This document shows, piece by piece, positions 1 to 11,530 of a DNA stretch of 52,793 nucleotides (its first letter is position 1; each line of letters opens with the position of its first letter). Location: the NCBI GenBank assembly GCA_019155205.2, contig JAHNZQ020000092.1, positions 1,471,890 to 1,524,682 of the forward strand, given 5' to 3'. A program made the translations under genes and the position numbers. The notes below the pieces were generated by a model that was not told the DNA's origin, did no database searches, and was given only the letters and a program-made list of their open reading frames with translations. Origin of the DNA: Gracilaria vermiculophylla. Taxonomy: Eukaryota > Rhodophyta > Florideophyceae > Gracilariales > Gracilariaceae.

Positions 1-1136
1 TCGTGTCGACCCTATCAGAGGGCTCTCTCGCTGTGCCACCTCTCATTGAGAGCAAGCTTGAACACCTTGGTGGTGCTTCCGCGACGCGGCTCGTGTCTGT
101 GCCACGTTCGTAGTTTGCACTACACATTGAGTGGTCGGTCAAACTCTTCACGACGGGTACGGGATATGGGGTACTCCGTTACGGCATTTAGCTTGTCATC
201 AGCATTAGTGGAGACAGTGAGATCTTCATTTTGGACTTTTCGATACCGAAGAATCTCAGTCGACCAGATCCGTTTAATACTGTGCCAAGCTTTAAAGACT
301 TGTCAAATCTCTCTACAAAGATCTTATATATCACCAATACCGGCTGTTTTGATATCATTGACAATCTTGGCTACAATCAGCACTAATTTCACATTCTCAT
401 GCTTGTAGAACAGTTGCGGAACTTGCTGACACTGTGTCAAGCCGAGATCAGTACAGCAATTGTCAGAATACACTTGCCATTTAGCGTTAGCATTGACTAA
501 GCCATTTGCAGCAGTTACTAGTAGCCACAAGGGAGTAGACCTCATTTGACTTTCCCTAGGCGACTTCACGTACACATCACGACCAGCATTGCCAGTCTGC
601 AAAAAGGCAGCTTTCACATCTGCCTTGTAGAGCTTCCAGCCAAACAACAATGCAGTGGATTCAACAATTCGAAGACCAGTTGGAGGACACGTCGAACACT
701 TAGAAGCCAGTATGTCCTCCAAGTCCTCTTCATTTTCATGTGGTGCAATTCGTGCCTTCAATTTGAGAGAGTAGTCATCATTCTGTTTGACCTTGTATAA
801 TACATGGCTGTTGATAACAATCGCTCCATTGGACACTTCACTGTTCGGAACAGACTGAACAGTCTTTTGAAACTTCTCCTCCTCGATTCCATACAAATTG
901 ACAAGCGCGAACTGTTCAAATCCTTGCGCTTGGTGTCGCATAAAGGTTTTGTTTCCAAAATGATCCAGTAATCTTTGCAGCTCTTTGGTTTCTTGGTCTA
1001 GATTCGTAACAGAGGACGAGTGTGCGGAGACATTTGTATTTGCATAGTGCCCTTCTTCATCGTCCAATTTGGGGCGTTCTTTTTCACCATCATCATATAG
1101 GACGGTAGCATAGCCATCACTATGTAGCATCTTCAC
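1..1136 (-). pseudogene. Copia E reverse transcriptase (broken)
   Basis: The translated minus strand shows RVT_2-type motifs in order: SHVLYKVKQNDD, LKARIAPHENE, then YKADVKAAFLQTG, which holds the first catalytic Asp, then LFYKHENVKLVLIVAKIVND. The last segment stands where YVDD is expected, with I-V-N-D, so the first Asp of the pair is Asn. The frame changes near 324; further reading (RFFGIEVQNEDLTV) continues to base 1 and matches the corresponding part of Copia B. The enzyme would copy element RNA into DNA in a cytoplasmic particle; this copy cannot. RNase H is not in the window. Confidence 0.8.
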
Positions 1137-1177
1137 GGTTCCGCTATAGTGTTCCTTACCATCTGGTCAGTATACCA

Positions 1178-2345
1178 TCACGCCATCAGCGCGGTTAGCT
1201 GTAGATGCATTGGGGCTCTCATGTGCTGTTGCTTTTGTATGTTCATCAGAGTAGTCTGCATCTTTGTGGGTCGCGCTCGAACACAGTGGGGAAGCATTAT
1301 CATTGTCCAACTATTCCTTACCATTAAAGTCTGTCGATTGAAGCGTATCATCAATAGTGTCATCAACAGCATCAATTGCTGATTGCACAATGTATGCAAA
1401 AGACTCGTCAGGTAGCGCGATTCGGATGTCTTCAAATGCGACAGAAGCACATCTACCGCCTTTCGCAGGTAGAAGAACAGTATCAGGCTTTGCATCAACA
1501 GCCAATACAGTATTAGGCGTAGACCATTTTTCTTTCTTATCCATACCAGTACTGGAATATACTTCGACCATATCGCCAGTTGCATCTTGAGGCTCATCTG
1601 TAGATTTAGACTTAAGTATCAGTGCCACTTTGCGCTTTGCTTGAAGTCTATTGTGTGCATCTACAAGGTCGTGTGGAATTGAAGCGATAGATCCATTAGC
1701 GAGATGTTTCGTATATCCTATGGCAAGCTCAAAATGAAGACATCACATCGTTTCCATATAGATCATTGGATATAGAAACAACACGCAGAGCATGAAGTTC
1801 AGGCGCAGTATGAGTTTCAGCCGTGCAAAGCTCTTGGACGATGGGACGAATTACACCATGCTTGCTCTCATGTGGATTCTTATTGAGGCGGCGTGGCGGT
1901 ACGAGACGAAATGAAATGCTTCGTTCATCGCGGAACTAACGAAATTTGCCCTTACCGAAGGCTTCATCACCTTGTACTGAGGCAGGTAGCCAAACTGTGA
2001 GGCCCAACAGGCTACAAATCCCATTACCGCCTGGTCCAAAGATGTACAAGTGACGACAAATACAGCGGAAAACAGTGTAGTGGTATCCATGCAATGAAAC
2101 CAACAGACAGACTCAAGGTTGAAGTGATCGATGCAGATAATATCATTCAAACCACCCAACATAGATGAGATGGACACCTTTCCGCTTGCTTGTGGTGGGG
2201 CCGTGGAACGACATGATACACATGTCTCTATCAGATGAGATACACAGTTTGACGCACCGTCATTCCACAGTCCATTGCGTTTCAGGAGTGGTATCATATC
2301 GGTCAGGTTGGCATGACCGCAAACATGCTTATGCACTTTGTCCAC
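1178..2345 (-). pseudogene. Copia E integrase (broken)
   Basis: At 1851-2345 there is an HHCC-like zinc-binding region (HKHVCGHANL ... ETCVSC) followed by IICIDHF, the expected first catalytic Asp of the integrase core. The rest of the core (second Asp and Glu) is scrambled by frame changes. At 1311-1628 lies a C-terminal domain (GDMVEVY ... KWSTPNTVLAV ... VAFEDIRIALPDES) that aligns with the tail of the Copia B integrase (GDSVWVFYK ... VAYEDVRFKP). Integrase would insert the cDNA into the chromosome. At least two frame changes lie between the parts. Confidence 0.75.
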
Positions 2346-2396
2346 AATGGCTTTGACTTGAATCCCCGGTCGGTCTTTTGACAGGTTGCCATTGAG

Positions 2397-2918
2397 CTAA
2401 GAGAGAGCGGATGTCTTACATGTCTCATTACAAAAGCTTAACATATGCAGGTAACTCAATGAGCCTTTGTGGATCATGGTAAATTGGTCAGGCATGCCAT
2501 CAGCATGAAACTGCAAAGCATTGCAGATGATATGGAGAATGTTTGATTGCTTCGTTACATTCTTCCCGATGACCCATTGTTTAGATCCATCCACTACGAG
2601 GTGGCGAATGAGCACCTCCTGTCTGCTGTCAGACACAGCAGGAATGGCAACAGATCCAAGGATAGAACGAAGAGCACTAAAATGGTCATCGATGCCGTAC
2701 TGCCAGTGCGTGTGCCCGTTCAGTGACAGCGGAATAGGTTTCATATCAAATCCGACATAATTTCCAATGTGAACTGACAATAGACGAAGTTTAACCTTGC
2801 TGATGGCAGAGTACGGGGCACCGTCATCTACGAGTGGCCCAATAGCCTCGTCAAAAAGAGAGTCACAGGATCCATTAGTCTCATTTGACGAACAATTGTT
2901 GCTCGACAACACGCCCAT
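2397..2918 (-). pseudogene. Copia E aspartic protease region
   Basis: This 173-residue open frame contains GPLVDDGAPYSAI near residues 28-40, the expected place of the retropepsin active site (normally D-S/T-G-A). The same odd D-D-G-A-P appears in fragment F (LLDDGAPYS) and D-E-G-A-P in Copia B. It continues with RHLVVDGSKQWVIGKNVTK, matched in F by RHLFIEGSSQWVAGRNVTR. Protease matures the Gag-Pol polyprotein. The frame is open over the whole domain but cut off from gag and integrase by stops. Confidence 0.7.
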
Positions 2919-3004
2919 ATTAAAAGAAACAGTCTTCCTTTTGCCATTTGCATTGTTATTACCAGAGCTCGATGAGCCGTCAGCAGATCCAATTGACGAA
3001 CTGA

Positions 3005-3944
3005 AATCCGCGGCGGTATCTTAACACTTCACGCCGGATTTCAAAAAACTATCAGGGGTTTGGCTGTCGTTCCAATCTCCAGTTTATTACAGATGTGACA
3101 AGGATGACGTTTCAGTGCAGCATTTGGAGGACGACAAAAACCACTACTACGGTCTCGTATGAAGTGAGTCATAGTACTTGCAGCACTGGCAGATAGTGCC
3201 ACAATACATGTGGTAGTCGATGCCTTCTCACTCTGTTTCACAACAGAAGCGAGTTGCTTGTATGTCAACGCTTTTAGCTAATCACGATTGGAAGATTGGT
3301 CAGAGAACACAGTTCCATGAGGAGCAGCAGCTGTCACTGCAGAAATTCGTTGGGAATGTTCGATGCTTGCGTTGCTTAAATGCAGTAAGGCAGTGAGGCA
3401 TTGGGGAAGTCTATTAGTACTTGCAAAAGAGCTGAATTTCGTAACTGTGGCAGAGAAACGGGTTTCGAAGGTCTTCAATGACCCAATTTGTGTGCGACGG
3501 GTATTCAATAGAGAGTTAATTCATCAAATTATTCACTAATAACTGATAAAACGTCACGTTGATAAACTGGATCATCGATCAATCTGACACCATATTAGCT
3601 CTTCTGCTGCTCGTTTGTCAATTCAGCAACAAGGTCTCCAGCTTGACAATAAAGCTGTGACTTGAGCACAATAGCTTGAATTTGAGGGGCAAGCTTGTTT
3701 GAGCTAGTGTGTGGAAGAGAATCATAGTACTCTTTCCAATCATACAAGGCGCTCTTAAACATTTCTTGGTTTCCTTTTCCTTCTGTTCACGGTAGACTTT
3801 TCGAGTCCGAGGCAAACCATGGGTGGATTCGGTGCAAATCAAATTGGCATTAGGCCCATAACTAACGTTTGTTGTCGTGCTACGCTGAAACGACTTCAGA
3901 GAACTGAGGTAGAACATAATGCAGTGAACAAAACTCGGGCGCAA
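3005..3944 (-). pseudogene. Copia E gag (broken), starting in the LTR
   Basis: Minus-strand fragments include KSALYDWKEYYDSLPHTSS (about 3720-3780, frame-shifted from its neighbours), a central helical stretch (3278-3508) and a short zinc-knuckle-like CHICNK at about 3100. Translation upstream passes through NVSYGPNAN, which overlaps the primer-binding-like site, and continues into the LTR to an ATG near 3917. Copia B has the same arrangement. Gag would form the particle shell. Several stops and shifts; not functional. Confidence 0.6.
3848..3862 (-). promoter_or_regulatory. Primer binding site, half-tRNA-iMet type (Copia E)
   Basis: The minus strand reads GTTATGGGCCTAATG directly inside the expected LTR edge. 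Its first ten bases match GTTATGGGCC, the complement of the initiator tRNA-Met anticodon arm; later bases have drifted. Three other Copia elements here have the same type of site. Confidence 0.55.
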
Positions 3945-5440
3945 GTCGCTTGAATGGGCATTTTACAAGGCAGTGCGCAGACAGTAGGCTTACATAGCGG
4001 TTCACGTAAATCGTAGATAGAAGCAAGTAAAATATAAAGGATATAAATACGTTGTGTGGCGACCATTCAACTAAAATGATTCAGTTTGAGACATCAGAAC
4101 CGTTTGACTGGATAACTCCACGACACATCAAGCATAGTCAAGTATCATCAGTAGTATAAGCAATTTATGCGTGGAACGTGATGACCATGACTTCGTCGTG
4201 AAAAACGATGGCTGTTATAAAGACGGTGACTGCAGCTTGGTGTGTAATTGCGTTTTGCATACGAAAATGCGCTCACGATCCAAACGCTTAGTTTATTTCC
4301 AAAAGATTGATGTTTTATCGACAAGAAGCTGCCCATCGTAAACCCATAGGTCTGTAAAAATTTATTCAATACCAACAAGGATGAATTTAGCACCGTATAT
4401 CGTGCACGGATCCAAACTGAGTAGCGCTTCTAGATTTAGCCCATGTGATTTTTATCGTTTCAGAATTATCAGCCAAACAGTCTCATCACTCAATTGAAAA
4501 TAGATTTCGTGAAGTCCTGTCTGTTTTGTGTTCGGATCCTCGATGTAGTTTTGTGATGCGGATCAGCCGTTTAAAACTATGGTTTGGTTGCGTGAAGCAG
4601 TAGTAGTTTTAGTTTCGTAGCTGGTGGTTTATACAAATAATGTATAGCATTACTTTGCGGTGACCGAAGTCCTTCTTGACGCGCTACCAATAGCTATCGC
4701 CAAGGTAAACTTGCTCACATCAATCAATGAACGGGCCTTGATACTATTGCCAGTTTCGCGCCGGATGATATCCAGTTCGCCCAAAGCCCTTATTGCACTG
4801 CATCACGATTATTAGCTAGCTGTCTGGTTCTCGTACCATGTGAAAAGCATATCCGGTAAAACCAGTGGTGGCGGTGAAGGCAGTGGTTCCTGAACCGGAA
4901 GCGATGGGGCCAGAACCGGCGATTCCAGGAGATGTGGCTCCCACATTATCTGGGGTTGAGGCGTTATAAACGGCGGCAATGGAACACGATGGAAAGGATG
5001 TGTTGCTAGAAATAGCGGGGATGATGACGGCGATTGTTTCCTAGAAAAACAAGGCGGCGTCTTTTGCAGAGATTGCACTAGCGCAGATAAAGACGAGCTT
5101 GGTACCGATTGTAGAATCTGTGGAGAAGTTAACGGCGCCTGCCATGGCTTTGACGCTTGGTTCTCGTTTTCGAACTGGTGCTCACTAATCCACTTTTTGT
5201 ACGACTAACGTTTTTTCAGAAGACGAATTAGTCGAATTGGAATCGGTGGAATTTGGGGTATGGGCCATTGAAGAAAGGCGACCAATATGAAAGGTTCTAA
5301 GTGAAACGAAAGAGGTACTGGTAAGAGACAGATACCATAAAGTCCGCGATTGCGATTGGAGAGTGGTTGCGCCGTTTCATAAGTACACAAAGCGCACAAC
5401 GGCGTCAAAATTATTACAGTACTACATTTTTCGTTTTTAT
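3945..5440. other. Copia E LTR remnant and unassigned DNA
   Basis: From 3863 the sequence should be the 5' LTR of Copia E, with a TATA-rich patch at 4030-4050, but no second copy is available to set its outer end. From about 4400 to 5440 no gene is recognised. Short open stretches on both strands at 4812-5140 (proline-rich on minus, alanine-rich on plus) look like chance or heavily decayed coding sequence. Confidence 0.4.
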
Positions 5441-6023
5441 GCTGCAACAATGGCGCGCGCTAGGAGGCGGTGAGTTGGTAAGGGTCCAGGAACAGGACGG
5501 CAATGGTGGCCATGGCAACGAAGGCGACGAAAGCGGCAACGACTACGGCGACTGCGGCAGCTCCGGCGGCTCTGGGGGCTCTGACGACCGGCAGATACGG
5601 CAACTACTGCGACCGTGGCGATTGCAACGATGGCGACGATGGTAAGGGCGCAGCGCGCGTCGAAGAATGACAGGTGGGTTCGCGGCATAGCAAAATATTT
5701 GCAATAACTGGGGCACTAGCGAAGACGACATTGAGCTCGAATGCAGCTGACATGATTATCGACTTTCTCAAATTGGAGCCCATGTTGCGTGCCACTTTGT
5801 CACTAGGTACAGTTGGCTGTTGCTTCTTGTCGCAATCTTTACCGCTTTTTCTGTTGTTGCCATGGCCATATCCGTCGCTTTTATCGCCCTCGCCGCCTCG
5901 GCTACTTACGCAGCATCAAACGTTCCCTACGACTTTGCCACCTCTGTCAAACTGGTCGCTCCCTCAGCCGTCAATTTCGCCCTTGCACTCATATCATGCA
6001 GGTTCTGCAATACGATGAATTGA
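5440..6023 (+). pseudogene. Possible decayed multi-membrane-segment protein
   Basis: Different plus frames give pieces that read like one membrane protein: an Ala/Thr-rich stretch at about 5490-5590, then ITGALAKTTLSSNAADM and FLKLEPMLRATLSLGT (5700-5810), then, one frame over, a strongly hydrophobic run (LLVAIFTAFSVVAMAISVAF) and a second one ending at 6023. At least two frame changes would be needed. No family is recognised. It stops where the LTR of Copia G begins, so that insertion may have removed its 3' end. Low-complexity DNA without a real gene is the alternative. Confidence 0.3.
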
Positions 6024-6281
6024 TAGGAGATGAATAAACGCAATCTTCTTTTTGTCTTGACCCACTGGCTTGACATTCACCTTCCGTCAAACTTCGTGCT
6101 AATTTAGAACTGTGCCAAAATAGTATTCTATATCATTTTTACTATATAGCATTGGTTCTATATCAATTCTATCATAATCCACTAGAAATGCAAGTCATGT
6201 TCTTCTATAGAACGTTCTAAAACTGTGTAGACGAAGGAAGTTTCTATTGTTTCGTATAATGTTCTATAGCTTTCTAAAACA
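6005..6281 (-). repeat. 3' LTR of Copia G
   Basis: On the minus strand the LTR begins TGTTTTAGAAAGC at 6281, directly after the polypurine run AAAGGGGG (6282-6289). It is rich in TTCTA/TAGAA words like the 281-bp LTR of Copia C, and its end (AAGATTGCGTTTATTCA) corresponds to CAGTGCGTTTACTAAAG in C. The outer end near 6005 is estimated from this similarity. Confidence 0.55.
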
Positions 6282-6289
6282 CCCCCTTT

Positions 6290-6885
6290 CAACTTTGTAA
6301 CTGCTCGAGTCCAATTTTTTTATATGTTTCTAGTGGTGAATTTTTGAAAAAGATTTTGTTAAAATATCTGCTGTCCTATAATTCGTAGAGCAGTACTTCA
6401 TATCCTCTTCATTTTTTCCCACATGTTCTGGAACATGAAATCGTCTTAGCGCAGTACGCTTCGACTTTTTGTGCCCTCCTTCCAGCTTAGATGAAGAAAA
6501 CTATAGATTTAATGTCAACAAAAACTCCAATGGTTTGATAATTATTTAGGTTAGATCCTTGAGAAGTTTTGATAACCAGTTTTTTCCTTTAATTGCTTCT
6601 GTGAGTGGAAATAATTATGATTCTGTAGTTGATGAAGCCAAAAAATATTGTTATCCACTGCCCTCTGACAGTAGACATTATCCATAAACATTAATCTCCT
6701 GAAATGAGTTTCCTAGACTCTGTATTTTTCCAGCTTGTACCACTTAGTATTTCTAAGTTAGCTTCTGACCTTATTTTTTGCAGAAGATAATAGTTGTTTG
6801 TACTCTACACATAACGCATAACTCATTTGCAAGCTTTCCATTGATCTATACAATACTTTTCGAAATATTGACATAGGACACCTAC
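6290..6885 (-). pseudogene. Copia G RNase H (broken)
   Basis: Minus-strand translation gives VGVLCQYFEKYCIDQWKACK followed by VMRYV, the usual Copia stretch between RT and RNase H, and near the 3' end HVPEHVGKNEEDMKYCSTNY and RTADILTKSF, the closing RNase H motif with ADILTK. The middle is degraded with several stops. Confidence 0.65.
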
Positions 6886-7401
6886 TAACGGAGGTCAGCG
6901 GGGCAAAGCGACAGTTAAGGAGATGCCAAGGACGTTTGCCAGCTCTGGCTTCGATTTACTTGGAGGTGCATCGAGGCCACCTTACATAGTGGCTAACCTG
7001 CACTAACTCGATCAGAACGTAACCTACACCTCAAAGCAAAGACAATCAGTACTGTCATTCAAATTTAAGCATTACATAAATGTGTTACTCACAGTTTTAC
7101 CCACAATGTTACCCACAATTCAATATGGCTGACAACAACAAAGCACAACAAGGCACAAGTCGTGCACAATAAGGCATGATAGTTACCTAAACTCACGAGA
7201 GCATGCCAGTGCACAAATTAACGGAACCTGTGCGTCACCGTAATTCGGCTCCATTCATAAGCAGCTTCCATGTCATCTCAGTCAGCATATTGCAGCACCA
7301 CGTCACTCTTTTCACAATGGCTTACATTCCAGCTCATCGATATGTGTCAGGGACAGCATATGCGCTGCGACAGCAGGGATAGTAGCTCATTCCTGCTAAC
7401 A
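6886..7401 (-). repeat. 3' LTR of Copia D
   Basis: Aligns base by base with 12759-13275: both start GGAGGTCAGCGGGGCAAAG after the edge and share AACAACAAAGCACAACAAGG and CTTACATTCCAGCTCATCGA. On the minus strand it begins TGTTAGCAGG, directly after a polypurine tract. Confidence 0.85.
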
Positions 7402-7412
7402 TTCCCCCACTG
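7402..7412 (-). promoter_or_regulatory. Polypurine tract of Copia D
   Basis: The minus strand reads CAGTGGGGGAA immediately before the 3' LTR start TGTTAGC, the usual place and composition of the plus-strand DNA primer. Confidence 0.7.
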
Positions 7413-7421
7413 TTTCTGACT

Positions 7422-8739
7422 TCAGAGCTCTAGGGAGAGTACGCCGCCTGCACTTCTGAACTTCTCCAATTTCAATCTGCCCGATGGCTTGGCTAGCATG
7501 TCTGCCACCATATCATCTATGGAACAGTAAAAAAGGACAATGGACTTGTTCTGCGACGCCTCTCGCTTGAATTGATAACGGATATCATTGTTTTTGGTCC
7601 GTTTGCGTACTACTTTGCTCCAAGCAAGATTAATGCAGCCGTGATTGTTCACATACGCGGTAGTTGGATCAACCATTAGCTTCACCGAATCCTTGACGTG
7701 CAGTCCAAGAGCTTTCCCAATTCCACTCCATAGGCGCCCCAGCCAAATACCTTCCTTTGTTCCAGAACACAGACGTACGTACTGTGCCTCACCACTGGAC
7801 CACGCGATTACCTCTTTCTTACAAGAGCTCCAGGACACTGTACCGCCACACATGAGAAACACGTAACCGCTGATGGACTTGCGATTGTTCTTGTCTCCTG
7901 CCCAATCAGAATCCGTGAAGCCGTGCATGTCGGTTTTAGAGGTGGCGCCATATGCGATTCCAAGCATACAAGTTTCGTTCGGGTAGCGCAGCACACGCTG
8001 GGTCGCCTTCCAGTGGGTTTCGCCTGGTATCTCATCGTACTTGGCCAGTTTGGCCATGGCGTACGATATATCTGGTTGAGTACCCACTAACAAGTACATC
8101 AGACAGCCAATCACGTGCCGGTAAAAAAACATCATAAACAGCCTCTTACTCCACATGCAAATCAGTATTAGAGTCGATGGGCGTATCCCTCAGTTGGAAT
8201 TGAAGCATTTTGAAGCGTTTAAGTACTTTATCCGTGTAGGTAGTCTACGTCAAGTACAGCACTATCTTGGTACAATCTCGATAAATATCAAAACCAAGAA
8301 CAATACGAGCTTCTTTGATGTCCTTCACGCAGAATCGTGACGACAGCTCAGCCTTTACCTCTGTCATTGCTATGAAGCTCTGAATGGCAATCAACAAGTC
8401 ATCATCAAAAAGAGCGATAATCACTAACGCACCTTGGATTCTGCCTGTCTATGCACAATCATCAGCATCGTTAGGCGTTAAACCAACATCATCCACTAAA
8501 AAGACATATATCATAGAATGCCAATGTCATGGGTTCTGATGAATCCCATAGATAGTCTTCTTCCGCCGGCACACCAGGTCGTCTTTGCCTGCCACGAGAT
8601 AGCCCTTTGGTTGCTCCAATAAAATCATTTTCTCAAGGTCGCCGTTCCAAAACGCTGTCTTGACGTCCATGTGGTGTGAATGTAAGTTCTCAATTTCGGT
8701 TATAGCCAGAACCATCCTGATCAAAGTGACCCTATCCAC
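7422..8739 (-). pseudogene. Copia D reverse transcriptase and RNase H (broken)
   Basis: The upstream part (8527-8739) has HHMDVKTAFWNGDLEK, with the first RT Asp, and YGIHQNP. Around 8390-8440 another frame reads LFDDDLLIAI, so the YVDD box is F-D-D-D with both catalytic Asp kept. The last 735 bases form one open frame with GTQPDISYAMAKLAKY, then RNase H motifs FTDSDWAGDK, SSGEAQYVRL and MVADMLAKP. Stops and frame changes separate the parts, so no complete enzyme can be made. Confidence 0.8.
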
Positions 8740-8985
8740 AGGAGCGTGTGTCTCTGAAAAGTCGATGCCTTAAATCTGCAAGAAAGCTCGAACAACCATA
8801 CGAACCTCGTGTCGAACTATTGGCTCTCCTGATTGCCATGCCTCATACTTCTCCATATACACCCACTAGGTGCAAAATCCAATTGCTGGCTGCCGGCCTA
8901 CGCACGAGCTCCCACGTACAATGTTCTATAAGGGAGTTGAGTCATACTTACTTTGCCTAGCCTTTTTATAAGCCTCACACCCATC

Positions 8986-10372
8986 TCACGACACAGTCTC
9001 AGAAAACGAATGATCTGCATCATCACTGGCAGTGAGCAGAGCAGTATTTGACCAGAAAAAGCTCGAAGCTCTTCGATCACGGATGTATCTCCTCAAGGGC
9101 TGCTGTTGGGTATAACTAGGCTCCCCAGGAGCTTTAGAATCATCGTACTTCTCTTTTGTAGAATGCACCTCGCTGTAATTGGGAATGTCTGTATGTGAAT
9201 CCGGAATATTGGCTGGGGGATCATCAAAAGCTCGGAAATTCTCTTGTGAAGGTTTCAAGGTGTCAGCAGGAGAGGCGGAATCATTTGGCTGTCGTTGGCT
9301 AGATCTATCAAAGCCAGTGTATGTTTTATCACCGATCTCGCAGTTTGGATCTTACTCTTTCTCTTCATAGAATCTTACATCTCTGGACACATTCACATTT
9401 TTCTTATTCTTGACCCACAACTTATTGCCATTCCCGCTGTGCGTGTAGCCAACGAAAACTGTTTCGACAACACGAGGCTTCATCCTCTTAAGCTTATGAT
9501 CGACAATCTTGTACAAGGATCTGCTCCCAAACACTCGAAAATGGCTCAAGTCAGGCTTCAATCCAGTTAGCACCTCATACTGTGTGGTGGTGTTCGACAA
9601 GGCTTTGCATGTGATTTGGTTTCTAATGTGCACCGAAACGTTCAGCGCCTCGGCTTGAAAAATTCTCAAAGCTTCTTGTGTGAAACATTAAACTAACCAA
9701 GTCCATTAGCGTGCGATTAAAACTTTCGGCCGGACCACTCTGATATGGATTGAAAGGTACAGTTCTCTGATGCTCGATACCAAGATGCGCCAGCTGGGCT
9801 CGGAATATGTTCGAAAAGTACTCACCACCATTTTCAGTACGTAGAGCGCGAAGCATACTAACGCGGGCACTACTTGATTTCACTGTGCTGCCATACTGGT
9901 TCTGAACGAGCCTCAGCCATTTGGCAAATACATGGAACACTTCATTCTTGGGTTTCAGCATTTAAATGAGACAGAACGTACCGTGATCGTCGATGAAGGT
10001 GACAAAGTAGCACGAGCTTCCCACGGATCCTACATGCGTGGGGCCACAGATGTCCAAATGCACAAGGTCTAATGGCTTCTATCCTCATTCCCCCACTTGC
10101 TTGGGAGTGTGCGCGCCGGAGTTTTTGCCCACCAAACGCGACTCACACGTTGATATACCTTCACATAAATCCACGTCCAAACCGGACACCACATCATTAC
10201 GAGCCATATGCCTGATGCCTTCCACATTCAAGTGAGCCAACCGAGCATGCCACGTAGACAAGTATGACACAAAAGTACTTTCCAAGGTCTCAAAACTTTT
10301 GACTGCCTTGTACAGATAGTACAGGCCCTTCACACGACTACCCTGAGCAACGAACGTGGTGTCATTGTACAC
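8986..10372 (-). pseudogene. Copia D integrase and linker (broken)
   Basis: Order on the minus strand: zinc-binding region STWHARLAHLNVEGI ... CEGISTCESRLVGK (10085-10372); core with LRTENGGEYFSN and SGPAESFNRTLMDL (9623-9961), where the second catalytic Asp of the usual SDNGGEY is Glu and the Glu of the third motif is kept; then a C-terminal stretch with FRVFGSRSLYKI and VFVGYTHSGNG (9352-9669). A polar linker toward RT follows at 8986-9258. Fragments lie in different frames. Confidence 0.8.
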
Positions 10373-10597
10373 ACAAGCTTTTTAATTGTCAAAAACTACC
10401 GCACAGCCTAAGTTGCACAAAGCAGAAACAGAAAACAGGTGGTACCGTAGACTCGGAACATGCACAAACTGGTTCAGCTTTCACTTGTGTTTGGTCCCAT
10501 CAACAGTGATATCAAGCTCTACAGTTCCTTTTCATTTACACTCCAATTTGGAATCATTTTCAATGATCACACCGGAAGTCAATTTTCTCTCATAGAA

Positions 10598-11530
10598 TTA
10601 AAACCCCGACTCGTCATACTTCATATGGAATGTGGCCCCGAAACCACCTATCCAGTCACTGTTGGTGGTTTTTTGGGCACCTGCCGCATTGAGACACACA
10701 AAGTCAGATTCACTGTCACCCGCACTGTCTTCGTCATCAACATGGTGAACTGATGGGTGGACTGCAGCAGCATCATCCTTGACAGCCTCATAACGCTGCT
10801 TTTTGAAATAATTTCTCTGGATGTGCCCTTTCTTTTTGCAGTAGTGGCATATGATATATTTCCAACGGCGCTGATTCCAAAACAGAGTTGTATCACTACC
10901 CGAGTCCTTACTAGAACGATCGTTTGTTCGCTGCTCTTCTTGCAGCAAGCAACTCTTCACAAACTCAATGAGACTGCGATCTCCGATCGTAGTAACGATA
11001 ACCACAATCAGGTGATCGAAGCGCTCTGGTAGTCCACACAGAATAGACATAGTAATGTCTTCCTTCTCAGCAGTGACGTACATGCTGTTCATTTCATAAG
11101 CAAAATGACAGAAATTCAGATAAGGGAACAGTTAGTGTAAGGAAAATAATAAAGAAGACAGGCAATTGATGAATTGTAACATTTTTTCATCTTCGCGCAT
11201 CATGGTCGTATAGAATGAACGTCTGGCGTTGGGTTTCTTGAAAATTGTCTTTCTCTGGAAAACATCGCAGATGGCTCTCCACATATCCGTAGCATAATGG
11301 TTGTCCTGCAAATTGTCTAAATGTTCATCAGTCAGGATCAAACAAATGATCGCTCTAGTCTATGGATTTTTCTACCTCGAATCGAAAAGTTCAGCTTTAT
11401 CGGTTGATGCAGGCATCGTGAGGTGATCATCGATATCTTTGAACGCAAGCAGCAACTCAATCTTTTGCTTCCATATGAGAAAGTTATCCTCACCCAGCTT
11501 TTCGACTCTCACACCACTGAACGAGTCTAT
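10598..11530 (-). pseudogene. Copia D gag and protease start (broken)
   Basis: Near 11380-11525 the minus strand reads GEDNFLIWKQKIELLLAF, a typical Copia gag start. Next come 11132-11341 (ATDMWRAICDVFQRK) and 10598-11092 (GLPERFDHL, then the zinc knuckle CHYCKKKGHIQRNY, whose last Cys is Tyr). The frame ends in WIGGFGATFHM, the protease site where D-S-G has become G-F-G. Both changes should inactivate the products. Confidence 0.8.

Larger units (their letters stand above)
1..3944 (-). mobile_element. Copia-type LTR retrotransposon 'E', decayed, runs off left edge
   Basis: Read on the minus strand, this stretch has the Copia order gag, protease, integrase, reverse transcriptase. The RT continues past base 1, so RNase H and the 3' LTR lie outside the window. 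Every domain is broken by stops or frame changes, so the element is dead. Its protease (VDDGAPYSAI), integrase tail and RT resemble those of Copia B (34-40 kb) and fragment F (41 kb), so the three form one group. A primer-binding-like site at 3848-3862 marks the 5' end of the internal region; the LTR should begin at 3863, but its outer edge could not be fixed without the other LTR. Confidence 0.85.

Noticed and set aside
5367..5645. Gly/Asp-rich small protein
   Set aside because: Low-complexity GC-rich DNA open in several frames; composition alone explains it.
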